Below, one piece after another: positions 8,182-16,425 of a DNA stretch of 64,000 bases. Under the pieces are notes generated by a model that saw only the letters and a program-made list of their open reading frames with translations, had not been told where the DNA came from and did no database searches. Origin of the DNA: Streptomyces aurantiacus (lineage in GTDB: Bacteria; Actinomycetota; Actinomycetes; Streptomycetales; Streptomycetaceae); NCBI RefSeq assembly GCF_001418335.1, contig NZ_LIPP01000010.1:32974-96973 (forward strand), given 5' to 3'. The translations under genes and the position numbers were made by a program. How positions within the stretch are numbered: the stretch's first letter is position 1; every line of letters begins with the position of its first letter.

Positions 8182-10247
8182 ACGATCACTCCCGTGAGAG
8201 GGGCGTCCTCGGCCACGGGCCGCCGCTCCGCGGCCTGCCCGGCCGGGGCCAGCGACAGTACGGCGCGCGCGATCGCGTCGCCGTCCCCCAGCGTCACCGA
8301 GTCGACGCCGGGCCGGACCCCGGCGGCCGTCACCCAGTGCACCGACTCGGTGGGGACGCCGTAGGCGAACCGGCGCGGATGGGGGCGGCCCTGGCCGTCG
8401 ACGACCCGGCACGGCCGCTCGGTGACGGCCAGGCCACCGGTCTCGTGACTGACCCCGCAGTCGCCGTCGATGCGATAGGGGCGGCACTGCTCGGTGAGCA
8501 GCAGATGACGCAGCAGGGGGTCGGCGGTGCGGCGCACGTCGGGCAGCGGCAGCCGGGCCTCGATCAGGTGCCGGGACAGTACCGGCGGTCCGGGGACGAG
8601 GGCCGAGTGGGCGACGAAGGCCGGCTGCTCGGTGTCGATCCACATCTGGGTGCCGGGCCCGGTGAGCTCCAGGACGCCCGCTTCGATCAGCGCGGCCAGT
8701 TCCTCGATCCGGGAGACCGGCGGGCCGATGGAGAGGAAGGCGTTGAGCGGCGTGTACCAGCCCTCCAGCTCGGTCAGGTGGGACCCGCCCTCCAGACCGC
8801 CGTGGTCGACGGCCGACCGGACCTCGTTGCGCAGGTCCCGCAGCACGTCCAGCGCGGCCTTCAGCGGGCTGCTCACGTTCCCGGCCCGCGCCTCCCGCGC
8901 GTCCCGCCGCAGGTACGCCAGCAGCCAGGCGCGGAACTCCGCGCGATCGGCGAAGTCGCGCCCGAGCCAGGGCCGGGCCAGCCGGTCCCAGTCCCAGCGG
9001 ACGTCGGGGCCGACGCCGTGCTCGTTCAGGAGCGCCGCCCGCCGCGGTGGCGACGCCGACAGGTAACGCGACACGAACGGCTCGGGATCGGCTCCCCGCG
9101 AGGACAGCAGCGTCCCGTAGTAGACGCCCTCGACCTCCGCGGCGATCAGCGGCCACATGTCCGTCTCGAAGCGCACGCGCTCGCCGTCCTCGGCCGCCGC
9201 CCGCGCCCGCAGCCGGGCGATCACCGGTGGTGTCAGCAGCCGCGGAGTGTGCCGGCCGAACGCACCCTTCTCGTTCTGCCCGCGTGCGTGGTACGGAACG
9301 CCTCGACGCGAGCTGGCGTACAGCTTCGGCTCCCGGCCCGAAGGACGGTAGACCAGACGGCGCGGGCCTTCTTGGCCTTCTCGGCTTTCTTGGTCTTCTC
9401 GGCTTTCTTGGCTGTCCGGGTCGTCACCGGCCCGGTCGAAGACGCCGCCGCGTCCGACGGTGAACAGGGCCATGTAGTCGAAGAAGTTCAGGCCCAGACC
9501 ACGCAGCAGCACGGCCTCGCCGGGCGCGGCGAACTCCGTGTCCACGTCGGCCGGGTTGGCCGGGGTGACATAGGTGAGGTGGTGGATGCGCGCCAGGCTG
9601 GCCGTACGTTCCTGCCGGGCCGTCAGCTGCGCCGGGAGGTGCCCCAGGGCCAGCACCACGGCGTCCAGGCCGTGGATCCGGGTGCCGTCCGCCAGCCGGA
9701 TGCCCTGCGGCCCACCGGGCGTACCGCTGGTGTCCGCCATCGCCACGGCCCGTGAGCGGTGCACCCGGACGGTGACGTGCTCCGGAGCCCGGGCGACCAC
9801 CCGCCGGAAGCAGTCCCGCAGATACCGTCCGTACAGGGCACGGGAGGGATACGAGTCGGGGCCGAGGGCGCGCGCCTCGGCGAGAATCTCGTCGTCGGAT
9901 GCGGTGGTTTCCCCTGGTACGCCCCTACGGGCCAGGTCCTCCGCCCACTCGTACAGGCTCGGACCCGGTTCCACCGGCCCCTCGATCCGTGTGCCGGCGT
10001 CGGTGAACACGGTGATCTGCGAGGCCACGGTGTTGGTGAGCAGGTGGTGCGACTGGTCCGTCCGCCAGACGGCGCCGGCGCCCGGGGCGGCCGGATCGAC
10101 GACGTGCACGGTGACCGACGCGCAGGACGGTGCCGCGCGCTCGTTGGCGCACAGCCGCTCCAGTACGCACAGCCCCCGGGGGCCGGCCCCGACGACGCAC
10201 ACTTCGAGACGCCCGCCGCTCATGCCCGTACTCATGCCCGTACTCAT
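8178..10247 (-). CDS. CreE-like FAD/NAD(P)-binding N-oxygenase (aspartate to nitrosuccinate)
   Basis: The 689-aa protein starts with a Rossmann motif VVGAGPRG (18-25) followed by VLERL. It has the architecture of the large FAD/NAD(P)-binding proteins to which CreE belongs: HHLLTNTVASQITVF, VLALGH, LNFFDYMALFTVGRGG. CreE oxidises the amino group of L-aspartate to a nitro group; the lyase next door would release nitrous acid. Three in-frame ATGs lie in a 12-bp repeat; I chose 10247 because AGGAGGT sits 6 bases upstream and it overlaps the preceding stop as ATGA. A repeat-encoded insertion DSQESREDQESREGQEG (DNA about 9365-9420) interrupts the middle and looks like slippage expansion in a surface loop. 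Confidence 0.8.
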   Translation of the reverse strand: MSTGMSTGMSGGRLEVCVVGAGPRGLCVLERLCANERAAPSCASVTVHVVDPAAPGAGAVWRTDQSHHLLTNTVASQITVFTDAGTRIEGPVEPGPSLYEWAEDLARRGVPGETTASDDEILAEARALGPDSYPSRALYGRYLRDCFRRVVARAPEHVTVRVHRSRAVAMADTSGTPGGPQGIRLADGTRIHGLDAVVLALGHLPAQLTARQERTASLARIHHLTYVTPANPADVDTEFAAPGEAVLLRGLGLNFFDYMALFTVGRGGVFDRAGDDPDSQESREDQESREGQEGPRRLVYRPSGREPKLYASSRRGVPYHARGQNEKGAFGRHTPRLLTPPVIARLRARAAAEDGERVRFETDMWPLIAAEVEGVYYGTLLSSRGADPEPFVSRYLSASPPRRAALLNEHGVGPDVRWDWDRLARPWLGRDFADRAEFRAWLLAYLRRDAREARAGNVSSPLKAALDVLRDLRNEVRSAVDHGGLEGGSHLTELEGWYTPLNAFLSIGPPVSRIEELAALIEAGVLELTGPGTQMWIDTEQPAFVAHSALVPGPPVLSRHLIEARLPLPDVRRTADPLLRHLLLTEQCRPYRIDGDCGVSHETGGLAVTERPCRVVDGQGRPHPRRFAYGVPTESVHWVTAAGVRPGVDSVTLGDGDAIARAVLSLAPAGQAAERRPVAEDAPLTGVIV

Positions 10248-11446
10248 GTCCGTACCTCCTGGTGGCCGGACTCGCGGGTCCCGTGCATCCACGCGACCCG
10301 ATCGTGGAGCTCGGTCGCGGACAGGGCGGACAGCATCGCGTTCCTCGCTTTCGCCGCCGGCCCGGCGGGGTGCCACAGGCGGGTGCTCGCCCGGGCGGCG
10401 AGCGTCATCCGGGCGGTACGTTCCTGGCGCTGGGCGGCGTACTTCCCGAACCGCTCGCCGATCGCGTCCGGCGGGACGTCGAGCAGGTCACCGAGGAGGT
10501 CGCCGAGGAGCACGGCGTCCTCCAGGGCCTGGCAGGCGCCCTGGGCGGCGTAGTGCAGCATCGGGTGGGCGGCGTCGCCGAGCAGCGTCACCCGGCCGTC
10601 GGTCCAACGGTCCACCGGGTCACGGTCGACCAGCGACCACGACTTCCACTCCTCGCCCAGGGCCAGCAGCCGGCGGGCCGTGGCACCGAGACCGGCGAAC
10701 GCGCGGCGCACCTCCGGCGCCGGCACGGGTTTCCCGGCGAAGGCCTCGGTGACCCCGTTCTCGATGCTCGGGGCGAGGTTGAGGTACCGGCCGCCGGCGA
10801 TCGCGTAGTGCACGAAATGCCGGCCGGGGCCTGCCCACCAGGTCACGGCGTTCCGCCGCAGCTCCTCGGGGACCCGTTCCATCGGGACCACCGTCCGGTA
10901 CACGGTGATGCCGACGACGCGCGGTTCGCCGTCGCCGACGAGCTGCCCGCGGATCGCCGACCGGATGCCGTCGGCCCCGATCACCGCGTCGCCGGTGACG
11001 TGCGTGCCGTCGGCCAGGAGCACGGTCGCGCTCGTGGCGTCCTGGCGGTAGCCGGTGGCCCCGCTCCGGGCGCGCAGTTCGACCGCGCCCGAGCGGCGGC
11101 AGGCGTCCAGCAGCAGCCGGTACAGCTCGCCGCGGTGGACGACGACGTACGGACTGCCGAAGCGGCGGCGGTACGCGCCGGTGAGCGGCATGCTCACCAC
11201 GTGCTCGCCGGTCACCCCGTCCATGAACCGCAGTTCGTCGATGTGCACCGCGCAGCCGCGCACGGCCTCGCCGAGACCGAGCCGGTCGAGGGCGTGCAGG
11301 CCGTTGGGCGCCAGCTGGATTCCGGCGCCGATCTCGGCGAAGTCCGCGGAGCGTTCCAGTACGACCGCGCGGTGCCCGCGCCGGGTGACGGCGACGGCCG
11401 CGGCGAGCCCGCCGATACCGCCCCCGACGATGATCATCCTCGCCAT
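10244..11446 (-). CDS. FAD-dependent aromatic hydroxylase (salicylate/3-hydroxybenzoate hydroxylase-like)
   Basis: This class A flavoprotein monooxygenase (400 aa) has GGGIGG (8-13), the GADGIRS motif, and GDAAHPMLHYAAQGACQALED for FAD binding. Family members hydroxylate phenolic acids using NAD(P)H, sometimes with decarboxylation. In this cluster the likely substrate is 3-hydroxyanthranilate or a derivative, by analogy with the CreL hydroxylase of cremeomycin; position and timing of hydroxylation cannot be read from sequence. ATG 11446. The stop overlaps the CreE-like start, so the two are coupled. The spacer behind it (11470-11515) contains repeated CTGTTCGGCTGCTCGG-type units. Confidence 0.82.
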   Translation of the reverse strand: MARMIIVGGGIGGLAAAVAVTRRGHRAVVLERSADFAEIGAGIQLAPNGLHALDRLGLGEAVRGCAVHIDELRFMDGVTGEHVVSMPLTGAYRRRFGSPYVVVHRGELYRLLLDACRRSGAVELRARSGATGYRQDATSATVLLADGTHVTGDAVIGADGIRSAIRGQLVGDGEPRVVGITVYRTVVPMERVPEELRRNAVTWWAGPGRHFVHYAIAGGRYLNLAPSIENGVTEAFAGKPVPAPEVRRAFAGLGATARRLLALGEEWKSWSLVDRDPVDRWTDGRVTLLGDAAHPMLHYAAQGACQALEDAVLLGDLLGDLLDVPPDAIGERFGKYAAQRQERTARMTLAARASTRLWHPAGPAAKARNAMLSALSATELHDRVAWMHGTRESGHQEVRT

Positions 11447-11510
11447 GTCTGCCCCTGTTCGGCCATTGGGTCATCCGACTGTTCGGCTGCTCGGTTGCTC
11501 GGCTGTTCGC

Positions 11511-13085
11511 TCAGTCGGTCTGGGTGGCCGCTGCCGTCAGCAGCTTCGCCAGTTCAAGACGCTTGATCTTCGTGGTCGCGGTCTGCGGCAGGTCCGCCAG
11601 CCGCCAGTGCACCGGGTCGGCCATCGGGGGCAGTCCGGCCACAGCCTCACGCCACTCCTGCGGGCTCACGGGCGCGTCGTCCTTGGTGCACACCACCGGT
11701 ACGGCGGCGCCGTCCCCGTCCGGCACGATGATCACCTCGGAGAGCCGGTCGAGCCGCGCCAGCAGAGCGTCCTCGGCCGCGAGCGTGCTGCCGAACCCCG
11801 GGATCAGGTCGACCTCGCGGTCGAGCAGATGCAGGCAGCCCCACCTGGTCCGGTAGCCCACGTCACCCATGCGCCACCAGCCGCCGTTCAACTGCCGTTC
11901 GTAGCGCCGGTGTTCACCCAGGTACGTGTCGATCCGCCCGTCGCTGCGCACCTCGATGTGCCCGGGGTTCTGCTCCGAGGGCGGCTGCCCGTCGCGGCTG
12001 ACCACGCGGACGCCGGTCATCCCGGGGAAGGGCATGCCGACGCACCGCCCGTCCGCGTCCGGCCGGTGCCGCCTGGTGAAGGCACGCACCACCGTGGGAC
12101 CCACCTCGCTCTGCCCGTACAACTGGCCGAACAGCGGTGCCCGGCGCCGGGAGGCGCGCAGCAGCCGGTGGACCGTGCGCGGGTGGATGGCGTCGAAGGT
12201 GCTGCTGAACAGCTTCACGTTGCCGAGCGGGCCGCGCGGATCGTCCGCCAGTTCCTCCCAGCGCATGAACGCGTTGGGGTGGGCCTCCAGGATGCCGGGG
12301 CGGACCCGCGCGAAGAGGTCGGCGGCCCGCGTCGGGTCCGAGTCGTTGAGCACGACGATCGGGAAGCCGTTGAGCAGGGAGATGGCCAGTGCGGTGAACA
12401 GCCGCGAGTGCACGAAGGAGACGTGGATCGCGATGGTCTCCCGCCTGCGGACGACGGGCGCGATGGCCAGCCGCTGCGGGCGGTAACGCGCCTGCAGCGT
12501 ACGGCCGGTGTGCACCGCCAGCTTGGGCACTCCGGTCGTCCCGGAGGTGTGCGTGATCAACGTGGGGTGGTCGGGCGGCATGGTGACCGGATCGACGCGC
12601 CGGACGTTCGCGAAGCTGGCGAGTCCGGTGGCGCGTTCGTGCCGGCCGGAGGTGAGCAGCACGCTCCGGGCCAGGTCGAAGACCGAGTCGGGAAGCTCCT
12701 TCTCCAGCTTCGCCCCGTCGGTCAGGAGATGGGGCCGGTCGGCCCGGCGCAGCAACTCGGCCACCGTGCCGCCGTCGAGCTGGGGAGAGAGCAGCACCGG
12801 TACCGCGCCGATCCGGGCGGTGGCGCAGGCGAGCAGGGTGATGTCGAAGCTGTCGGACTTGTGGATCACGACCCGTTCACCGGGGCGCACCTTGGCCGCC
12901 CACAGTCGGGAGGCCTGTTCCGCGACCAGGTCCGCCATTTCCGCGACGGTCGCCCGGCGGCCGAGTTCCGGTGCCACGTCGAGGTCGTGGTCGAAGATCA
13001 TGACGTTCGCGGGATGCCGGGACGCGGCGCGGTCGAAGAGCGTCCCCAGCCTGATTCCACGGTTTCCTATGCGCTGCAGCAGCAT
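11511..13085 (-). CDS. CreM-like ANL-superfamily ligase, candidate ATP-dependent diazotase
   Basis: The 524-aa adenylate-forming enzyme has ITHTSGTTGVPK (177-188), LYGQSEVGP, WRMGDVGYRT and a C-terminal Lys in TTKIKRLEL. CreM of the cremeomycin pathway belongs to this superfamily and uses ATP to activate nitrous acid and diazotise an aminohydroxybenzoate. The coupled nitrous-acid genes make that function more likely than simple acyl-CoA or aryl-AMP ligation, but the sequence alone does not separate these. No carrier protein or NRPS module lies nearby, which argues against a loading ligase. Start ATG 13085. It is the first gene of the minus-strand block, so its upstream region should hold the block's promoter. 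Confidence 0.72.
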   Translation of the reverse strand: MLLQRIGNRGIRLGTLFDRAASRHPANVMIFDHDLDVAPELGRRATVAEMADLVAEQASRLWAAKVRPGERVVIHKSDSFDITLLACATARIGAVPVLLSPQLDGGTVAELLRRADRPHLLTDGAKLEKELPDSVFDLARSVLLTSGRHERATGLASFANVRRVDPVTMPPDHPTLITHTSGTTGVPKLAVHTGRTLQARYRPQRLAIAPVVRRRETIAIHVSFVHSRLFTALAISLLNGFPIVVLNDSDPTRAADLFARVRPGILEAHPNAFMRWEELADDPRGPLGNVKLFSSTFDAIHPRTVHRLLRASRRRAPLFGQLYGQSEVGPTVVRAFTRRHRPDADGRCVGMPFPGMTGVRVVSRDGQPPSEQNPGHIEVRSDGRIDTYLGEHRRYERQLNGGWWRMGDVGYRTRWGCLHLLDREVDLIPGFGSTLAAEDALLARLDRLSEVIIVPDGDGAAVPVVCTKDDAPVSPQEWREAVAGLPPMADPVHWRLADLPQTATTKIKRLELAKLLTAAATQTD

Positions 13086-13187
13086 GGTGTGTGCACCCTC
13101 TCGCCGGTTTGCTGCGGAGAACTCGGGGGATTTCGGGGCCCAGAACTGTCGTAGTGCGTCGCACTGCTGTCGTGCGTTGCGGTGCTG

Positions 13188-13225
13188 TCAGCCGGTCAGC
13201 CGGTCAGCCGGTCAGTCGTCAGTCG
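13188..13225. repeat. Short tandem repeats between the ligase and SRPBCC genes
   Basis: Three copies of TCAGCCGG (13188-13211) are followed by TCAGTCG units; the last copy supplies the TCA (TGA) stop of the SRPBCC gene. The pattern looks like polymerase slippage. Confidence 0.7.
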
Positions 13226-13804
13226 TCAGTCGGCCTCGATCACTGCCTTGAGGCGGCGGAGGGTGGCGGTCATGTCGGCGTTCACCTTGGCCCCCCAGTC
13301 GCTGAAGAACCGCCGGCGTTCCGGGGCGTCCATGTCGGCGGTGATGCCGCGGATGCCTTCGGTGGGCGCTCCCATCCGGAAGTGGTGGGTCACGACGCAG
13401 CCGTGGCCGGTGGCCTCGATGCCGAAACCCCAGACGCTCTCCTGGCGCCGGCCGGAGCTGTCACGCATCGCCCAGCGGAAGGCGCGGCCCGGCTCGGCCG
13501 CGACGACCTCCGACTCGGTGGTCCACTCGCCGCGCACGACGGGCGCCCAGGCGACCACGTCCTCGGCGCGGTGGTTCGTCCCCCGGAAGACCGCGCCCAC
13601 GGTCGCGGGCGTCCCGGCGACCCAGCGTCCGCCCGTGCACTCGGTGCTCCACTCGCCGCAGCGCGGCAGATCGCTGACGACGGCGTACGCGTCGGCCGCC
13701 GACGCGGCGACCTCGATCCGGGCACTGATCCGGAAGAGCGTGTCGTGCTCGGCCTCGACTCCGGCTGCTACGTCGACCTCGGCCTCGACTTCGGAATTCG
13801 TCAT
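13226..13804 (-). CDS. SRPBCC (START/polyketide cyclase-like) family protein
   Basis: The 192-aa protein has the SRPBCC pattern: an opening strand RISARIEVAASAADAYAVVSDLPRCGEWS, the central ACVV-like strands, and a long C-terminal helix ADMTATLRRLKAVIEAD. Such proteins bind hydrophobic or aromatic ligands and in clusters act as cyclases, aromatases or binding proteins. Its partner reaction here is unknown; it may bind the reactive aromatic intermediate. It is 140 bp upstream of the ligase on the same strand and could share its transcript. The first 20 residues are a variable acidic EVEAEVDVAAGVEAEHD tail. Confidence 0.7.
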   Translation of the reverse strand: MTNSEVEAEVDVAAGVEAEHDTLFRISARIEVAASAADAYAVVSDLPRCGEWSTECTGGRWVAGTPATVGAVFRGTNHRAEDVVAWAPVVRGEWTTESEVVAAEPGRAFRWAMRDSSGRRQESVWGFGIEATGHGCVVTHHFRMGAPTEGIRGITADMDAPERRRFFSDWGAKVNADMTATLRRLKAVIEAD

Positions 13805-13935
13805 GGCCGAAAGCGTGGCGAGCGGAGCCGAGACGGGTCAACGACGGTCGTCCGGGTCCGTCAAGTCGGTCCCGCGGTCCGGCACGAACGCACTCCGCGA
13901 GGCGGGCGCGCACCACGCGGACAGACACACGGCCT

Positions 13936-14922
13936 TCAGAGCACCCGGTCCGGCAGCAGCACGACCCGCCTGCCGTGCAACTCGCCCCGCTCCAGCCGGG
14001 CGTGGGCCTCGGCCGCGCCGCTCAGCGGCTGCTCCTCCACCGTCCGGGCACGCAACCGCCCGGTCGCCAGCAGCCGGTTGAGGGTGCGCGCGGCGTCGGC
14101 GAGTTCGGAGGTGGTGGCGCGTGAGATGACGAAGCCGGTGACGGAGCCGTCCTTGAGGTAGAGAGGGCCCACCGGAAGCACCGGGCGGGACCGCAGGCCG
14201 GCGAGGAGCACGACGCGGCCGCGGAAGGCGAGCAGATCGACCGCGACGGGCAGGTCGTTGTGGCCGGAGGTGTCGACGAACAGGTCGACGCCGTGCGGCG
14301 ACAGGTCCCGGACGCGCTCCGGGAGCCCGGGATCGCGGTAGTCGACCACCGCGGTCGCACCGAGCCCGAGACAGTACTCCGCGTCCTCGGGCCGAGCGGT
14401 GGCGAGCACCCGCGCACCGGCTTCGGCGGCGAGTACGACCATGGCGCTGCCCACGTTGCCCGCGGCCCCCGCGACGAGCACGGTCTCCCCGGCCCGGAGC
14501 CGGCCATGGGTGAACAGCGCGAGATACCCGGTGGCCGCCGGATGGAGCACGGCCACCGCGTCCACCGGCCGCACGGTGTCCGCCAGGTGGTACAGCCGGT
14601 CCACGGGCACCACGGCCTGCTCGGCCGCCGCCCCCTGCCGGCCGTCGTGCCCGAGGCTGTTGCACCAGACGAGATCACCGACGGAGAACCCCGCCGCACC
14701 GGAACCCACGGCGGCGACCGTCCCCACGAGATCGCGGCCGATCACGAACGGAAAACTCAGCCGCGTACGCCAGGTACCGGCCCTGACGAAGGTGTCCACC
14801 GGGTTGACCGAGACGGCAAGGGTGTCGACCAGGACATCCGCCGGCCCCGGCAGGGGGGCCGGAAGCGCACCGTGCCGAATGGCGCCCGGAGGCCCGAATT
14901 CCTCGATATACGCTGCCTGCAT
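13936..14922 (-). CDS. NAD(P)H:quinone oxidoreductase-like MDR enzyme
   Basis: This medium-chain dehydrogenase/reductase (328 aa) lacks the zinc ligands of classical alcohol dehydrogenases and has the AGAAGNVGSAMV NADPH-binding motif (about 145-156) and VNPVDTFVRAG near the N-terminus, as in quinone oxidoreductases. ATG 14922 (MQAAYIEEFG) is the family-typical start; no clear Shine-Dalgarno precedes it. It could reduce a quinone or diazoquinone-like intermediate of the cluster; diazotisation followed by reductive loss of nitrogen is known from avenalumic acid biosynthesis, but assigning that step here is inference. It is the last plausible cluster gene before the island boundary. Confidence 0.75.
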   Translation of the reverse strand: MQAAYIEEFGPPGAIRHGALPAPLPGPADVLVDTLAVSVNPVDTFVRAGTWRTRLSFPFVIGRDLVGTVAAVGSGAAGFSVGDLVWCNSLGHDGRQGAAAEQAVVPVDRLYHLADTVRPVDAVAVLHPAATGYLALFTHGRLRAGETVLVAGAAGNVGSAMVVLAAEAGARVLATARPEDAEYCLGLGATAVVDYRDPGLPERVRDLSPHGVDLFVDTSGHNDLPVAVDLLAFRGRVVLLAGLRSRPVLPVGPLYLKDGSVTGFVISRATTSELADAARTLNRLLATGRLRARTVEEQPLSGAAEAHARLERGELHGRRVVLLPDRVL

Positions 14923-15031
14923 GGCCCGTATGGTGACACCGCGAACGGCCCGAACGCCGGGCGCACGGGCCACTTTGTCACGAACGGGCCGACAGCATCC
15001 CTGGCCCAGGCTCCTCGCGGGCGGTGCCCTC

Positions 15032-15098
15032 AGCACTCGATGATGTTCACCGCGAGCCCGCCCCGCGCCGTCTCCTTGTACTTCACGCTCATGTCGGC
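15032..15098 (-). pseudogene. Duplicated sdaA 3' end: left attachment site of the island
   Basis: These 67 bases match the 3' end of the intact sdaA (28881-28947) at 64 positions and in the same orientation. They encode the same last residues, [22 protein letters not shown], in the sdaA frame. All three differences are silent (Ser AGC versus TCC, and a third-position Leu change). The stop codons differ (TGA here, TAG at the right copy), so homology ends exactly there. This is the pattern left by site-specific integration at a gene's 3' end. Confidence 0.85.
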
Positions 15099-15160
15099 AA
15101 CTTTTGATCATGGGTCTGAGCTGCGGATTTGTTCTGGGCAGGCTCGCCTTGAGTCACGTC

Positions 15161-15180
15161 GGGGACTTTTCGGGGACTTC
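15161..15180 (+). repeat. Left-end GGGGACTTTTC repeat, probable recombinase arm site
   Basis: GGGGACTTTTCGGGGACTT recurs at 28758-28778 and, with changes, at 28790-28810, in the same orientation just inside the other sdaA repeat. Repeats in these positions fit arm-type binding sites of a tyrosine recombinase. Confidence 0.6.
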
Positions 15181-15280
15181 CTTTACCCAGGGCTACCTAC
15201 GAGGTATCCGACGGCGTGTGACATGGCGGTGGGAGTGGGGTCTTTGGTTCAGCGCGGGCGTCCGTTCGCTTCGTCGGGCC

Positions 15281-15330
15281 CTGTACCCGTAATGCGTAGG
15301 TCTCGGGTTCGAATCCTGAAGGCGGCCCCA
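15281..15330 (+). tRNA. Remnant: 3' half of tRNA-Thr(CGU)
   Basis: From the anticodon CGT (15288-15290) onward the sequence follows a tRNA 3' half: AATGCGTAGGT, T-stem TCGGG, T-loop TTCGAAT, partner CCTGA, acceptor strand AGGCGGC, discriminator C and an encoded CCA (15328-15330). The upstream 50 bases do not form a D-arm or a complementary acceptor strand, so it is not a functional gene. The homology starts at the anticodon loop, typical of the core left by elements that integrate in tRNA genes. Identification as Thr(CGU) rests on my recollection of the Streptomyces gene. Confidence 0.65.
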
Positions 15331-15887
15331 CTGGGACTTCAGGTTGAGCCCTTGACCTTGGGTTTCTTGTCGTTCGTGATGCCTGGTCCGTTGGGAATGC
15401 GGCTGCCGACCTACGAATTGGAATGCGTAGGTCGGTGGGTTCACTCTCCGGAACGGCTGGCGGCATTTGAGCCTACGAGCGGTCTTTGAGCTGGGGTTTC
15501 CTTGAAGCGGGCGAGCGCCCGGCTTTGCTTCGAGCGGGTCGGGGTGCGCAAGGGGAGCGCATCGGTGCAGAGCTGGTCTGGGGGAAGCGGAGCTCGTGCG
15601 CGATCGGTGGCTCCGTGCTTGTGGCTACTGGAACAGGTCGCACGAAGGGTCGTACGACTTGGCGGGCGATGCCGACCTCCGTGTGTTCTACGTGACCGTC
15701 ATCCGCGAGACGATGCACATTGAGGACGTGCGGACGCTCCTGAACGGGCGGTTCCTTGCAGATCTTTGGCCGCGGTTGTGGTTCTCGCCTCAGGTGCGGG
15801 GCGCCTGGAAGAGCCGGTTGCCTGACCTGGTGAGTGCCGCCGCGTAGCATGCGCGGGCTGGAATCGGATACGTAAGGACCCTGGCCT
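15331..15887. other. Non-coding or decayed left end of the island
   Basis: No convincing gene. One weak plus-strand frame (GTG 15596 to 15847, 83 aa, ending RLWFSPQVRGAWKSRLPDLVSAAA) could be the 3' remnant of an accessory gene; it lacks a ribosome binding site and a recognisable domain. A small hairpin CCTACG/CGTAGG lies near 15410-15431. Confidence 0.4.
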
Positions 15888-16259
15888 TCACTGCTGGCGC
15901 TCCTGGACGAGCGTGGCAAGCTCATTGCCTAGGACGCGGAGTTGCTGTGCGTGGTGGTTGAGGGCAGCGGCGAGTCGGTGCAGTTCGTCAGGATCGTGCG
16001 GGTAGTGGTCGCCATCGATCTCGACGTTGATGAATACGCCTCGTCCCGGGTGCCGTTCGGTGAAGGGGCGCTGTTCGAGGGCCGTGGTCATGGCTGTGAC
16101 GCGTCCGCGGCTCGTCTCGATGGTCAGCGGCACATCGTGCCCGTAGTGGCTGATGTCGATCCGGTAGCCGTCGCTGGGGTGCTCTCCTGTGCACCATGGC
16201 GGTTCGGGGATGGTGACCTCGCCGTAGTCGACGGTGGAGATCGTGACCGTCCGGCTCAT
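15888..16259 (-). CDS. DUF6907-like small protein
   Basis: The 123-aa protein contains PPWCTGEHPSDGYRIDISHYG, which fits the actinobacterial DUF6907 pattern of short accessory-element proteins with a CxxxH-type start, and ends in a basic/polar helix LAAALNHHAQQLRVLGNELATL. Function unknown. ATG 16259 gives the compact domain; an upstream in-frame extension is not supported. Such genes are frequent on Streptomyces integrative elements, which suits its place inside the island. Confidence 0.6.
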   Translation of the reverse strand: MSRTVTISTVDYGEVTIPEPPWCTGEHPSDGYRIDISHYGHDVPLTIETSRGRVTAMTTALEQRPFTERHPGRGVFINVEIDGDHYPHDPDELHRLAAALNHHAQQLRVLGNELATLVQERQQ

Positions 16260-16425
16260 CGCTCGCACCCTTCTATACCCTGGGCGATACTGTCGACGTC
16301 CATGTAATCCTGCTGCGTGTGTTTCCCGGCCAACTGGGCGGACGTGCCTAGTAGTCCCGGCAAAGGGGCTGCTCCACGGAAAGGCATCGTCCGCCTGGAT
16401 AAGGTCAAGGAACTGTCTGTTGGCG

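Noticed and set aside
11055..13154. Plus-strand frame of 699 codons opposite the hydroxylase and ligase
   Set aside because: Antisense shadow rich in Arg, Gln, His and Pro with no recognisable domain.
15193..15466. Two overlapping minus-strand frames encoding QDSNPRPTHYG-like peptides
   Set aside because: They are the antisense of the tRNA-Thr remnant, a common spurious call.
15596..15847. 83-aa accessory protein
   Set aside because: No ribosome binding site, no domain, and it lies in a decayed region; kept only as a remark in the gap entry.
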